64,000 bases of DNA. Source: Asparagopsis taxiformis (lineage: Eukaryota > Rhodophyta > Florideophyceae > Bonnemaisoniales > Bonnemaisoniaceae). A program made the position numbers and the translations under genes. The notes below the pieces were generated by a model, which saw only the letters and a list, made by a program, of their open reading frames with translations, was not told where the DNA came from and did no database searches. The stretch covers positions 1-64,000 of the forward strand of contig JALQPE010000228.1 of assembly GCA_030407315.1 (NCBI GenBank). Reading direction: 5' to 3'. Below are positions 63,773 through 64,000 of the stretch, in pieces; the first letter of the stretch is position 1, and each line of letters begins with the position of its first letter.

Positions 63773-64000
63773 CGGCTGGGAGCTTGGTCCCTCCCTCACC
63801 TTGGGAAGGGTGAGCAAGGAATTGTGAAGCCGTAAAACATGGCAGAGGGATGGTTTGGACGGCTGTTAGCGGTGTTGGGGAGCACTCTGCGTCGTGCTAA
63901 CCCAGTCTGGGCTGGGTGCCCTGCCTGGTACGGCGGGAGGAGTGCACAAAATTTCAAACACAATTTCCTCAAGAGTGAAATTCTGATTGTCGAAACTCAA

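Larger units (their letters stand above)
56971..64000. mobile_element. CACTA-like element 3, left part, cut by window end
   Basis: Nearly identical to 15,960-23,180 in the same orientation. Starts CACTACGGTGTTGAAAA. Differences: a 23-bp extra piece near 57,110, four instead of nine 35-bp units, a 29-bp extra hairpin piece near 62,190, a shorter module at 63,563, and scattered substitutions. The homology runs off the window. Confidence 0.8.

Overview
This looks like nuclear DNA of a eukaryote with large intron-less genes, many DNA transposons and a GC-rich retroelement insert. The gene content suggests a red alga, perhaps a florideophyte such as Chondrus: single-exon chromatin-type proteins, an AA15-like LPMO and a DUF7869-like transposase. 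That placement is an inference, not a match. No rRNA, tRNA, CRISPR array or operon is visible.

Layout. 0-5.5 kb: a frameshifted gene joining a ParB-like domain to a 2-oxoglutarate/Fe(II) oxygenase-like domain, bracketed by nested palindromic modules. 5.7-12.9 kb: module A, made of a ParB/beta-class DNA methyltransferase/SET protein, a WWxA (Tudor/Agenet-like) protein and a coiled-coil protein. 13.3-13.8 kb: right end of a CACTA-like element. 13.8-15.3 kb: an intact oxygenase-like gene. 15.96-31.78 kb: a CACTA-ended stretch holding a dead ParB/oxygenase copy, a palindrome array, a satellite and three broken host-type genes (AA15 LPMO, Sel1-repeat protein, mitochondrial-type SSB). 31.8-40.4 kb: module B, paralogous to module A, with three foldback MITEs nearby. 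41.3-45.4 kb: GC-rich LTR-type gag/protease remnant. 45.4-48.9 kb: repeats and a GC-rich, hairpin-rich stretch. 49.1-55.6 kb: a Harbinger-like transposase fragment, a DUF7869-like transposase and a third ParB-methyltransferase. 56.97-64 kb: a second, nearly identical copy of the first 7.2 kb of the 15.96 kb element.

How the genes may work together. Three different ParB-DNA methyltransferase proteins, two of them fused to a SET domain, sit among genes for an oxygenase fold, a reader-like fold and transposases. Most carry short basic nuclear-localisation-like motifs. The two modules have the same three protein types but in different order and strongly diverged. I infer a transposon-associated chromatin and DNA modification system, with base methylation, histone-type methylation and possibly oxidation. 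Function is not shown by sequence alone.

The second theme is palindromes. Transposon ends are built from nested hairpins, and two broken host-type genes (Sel1, SSB) are interrupted by an inverted copy of the sequence just upstream.
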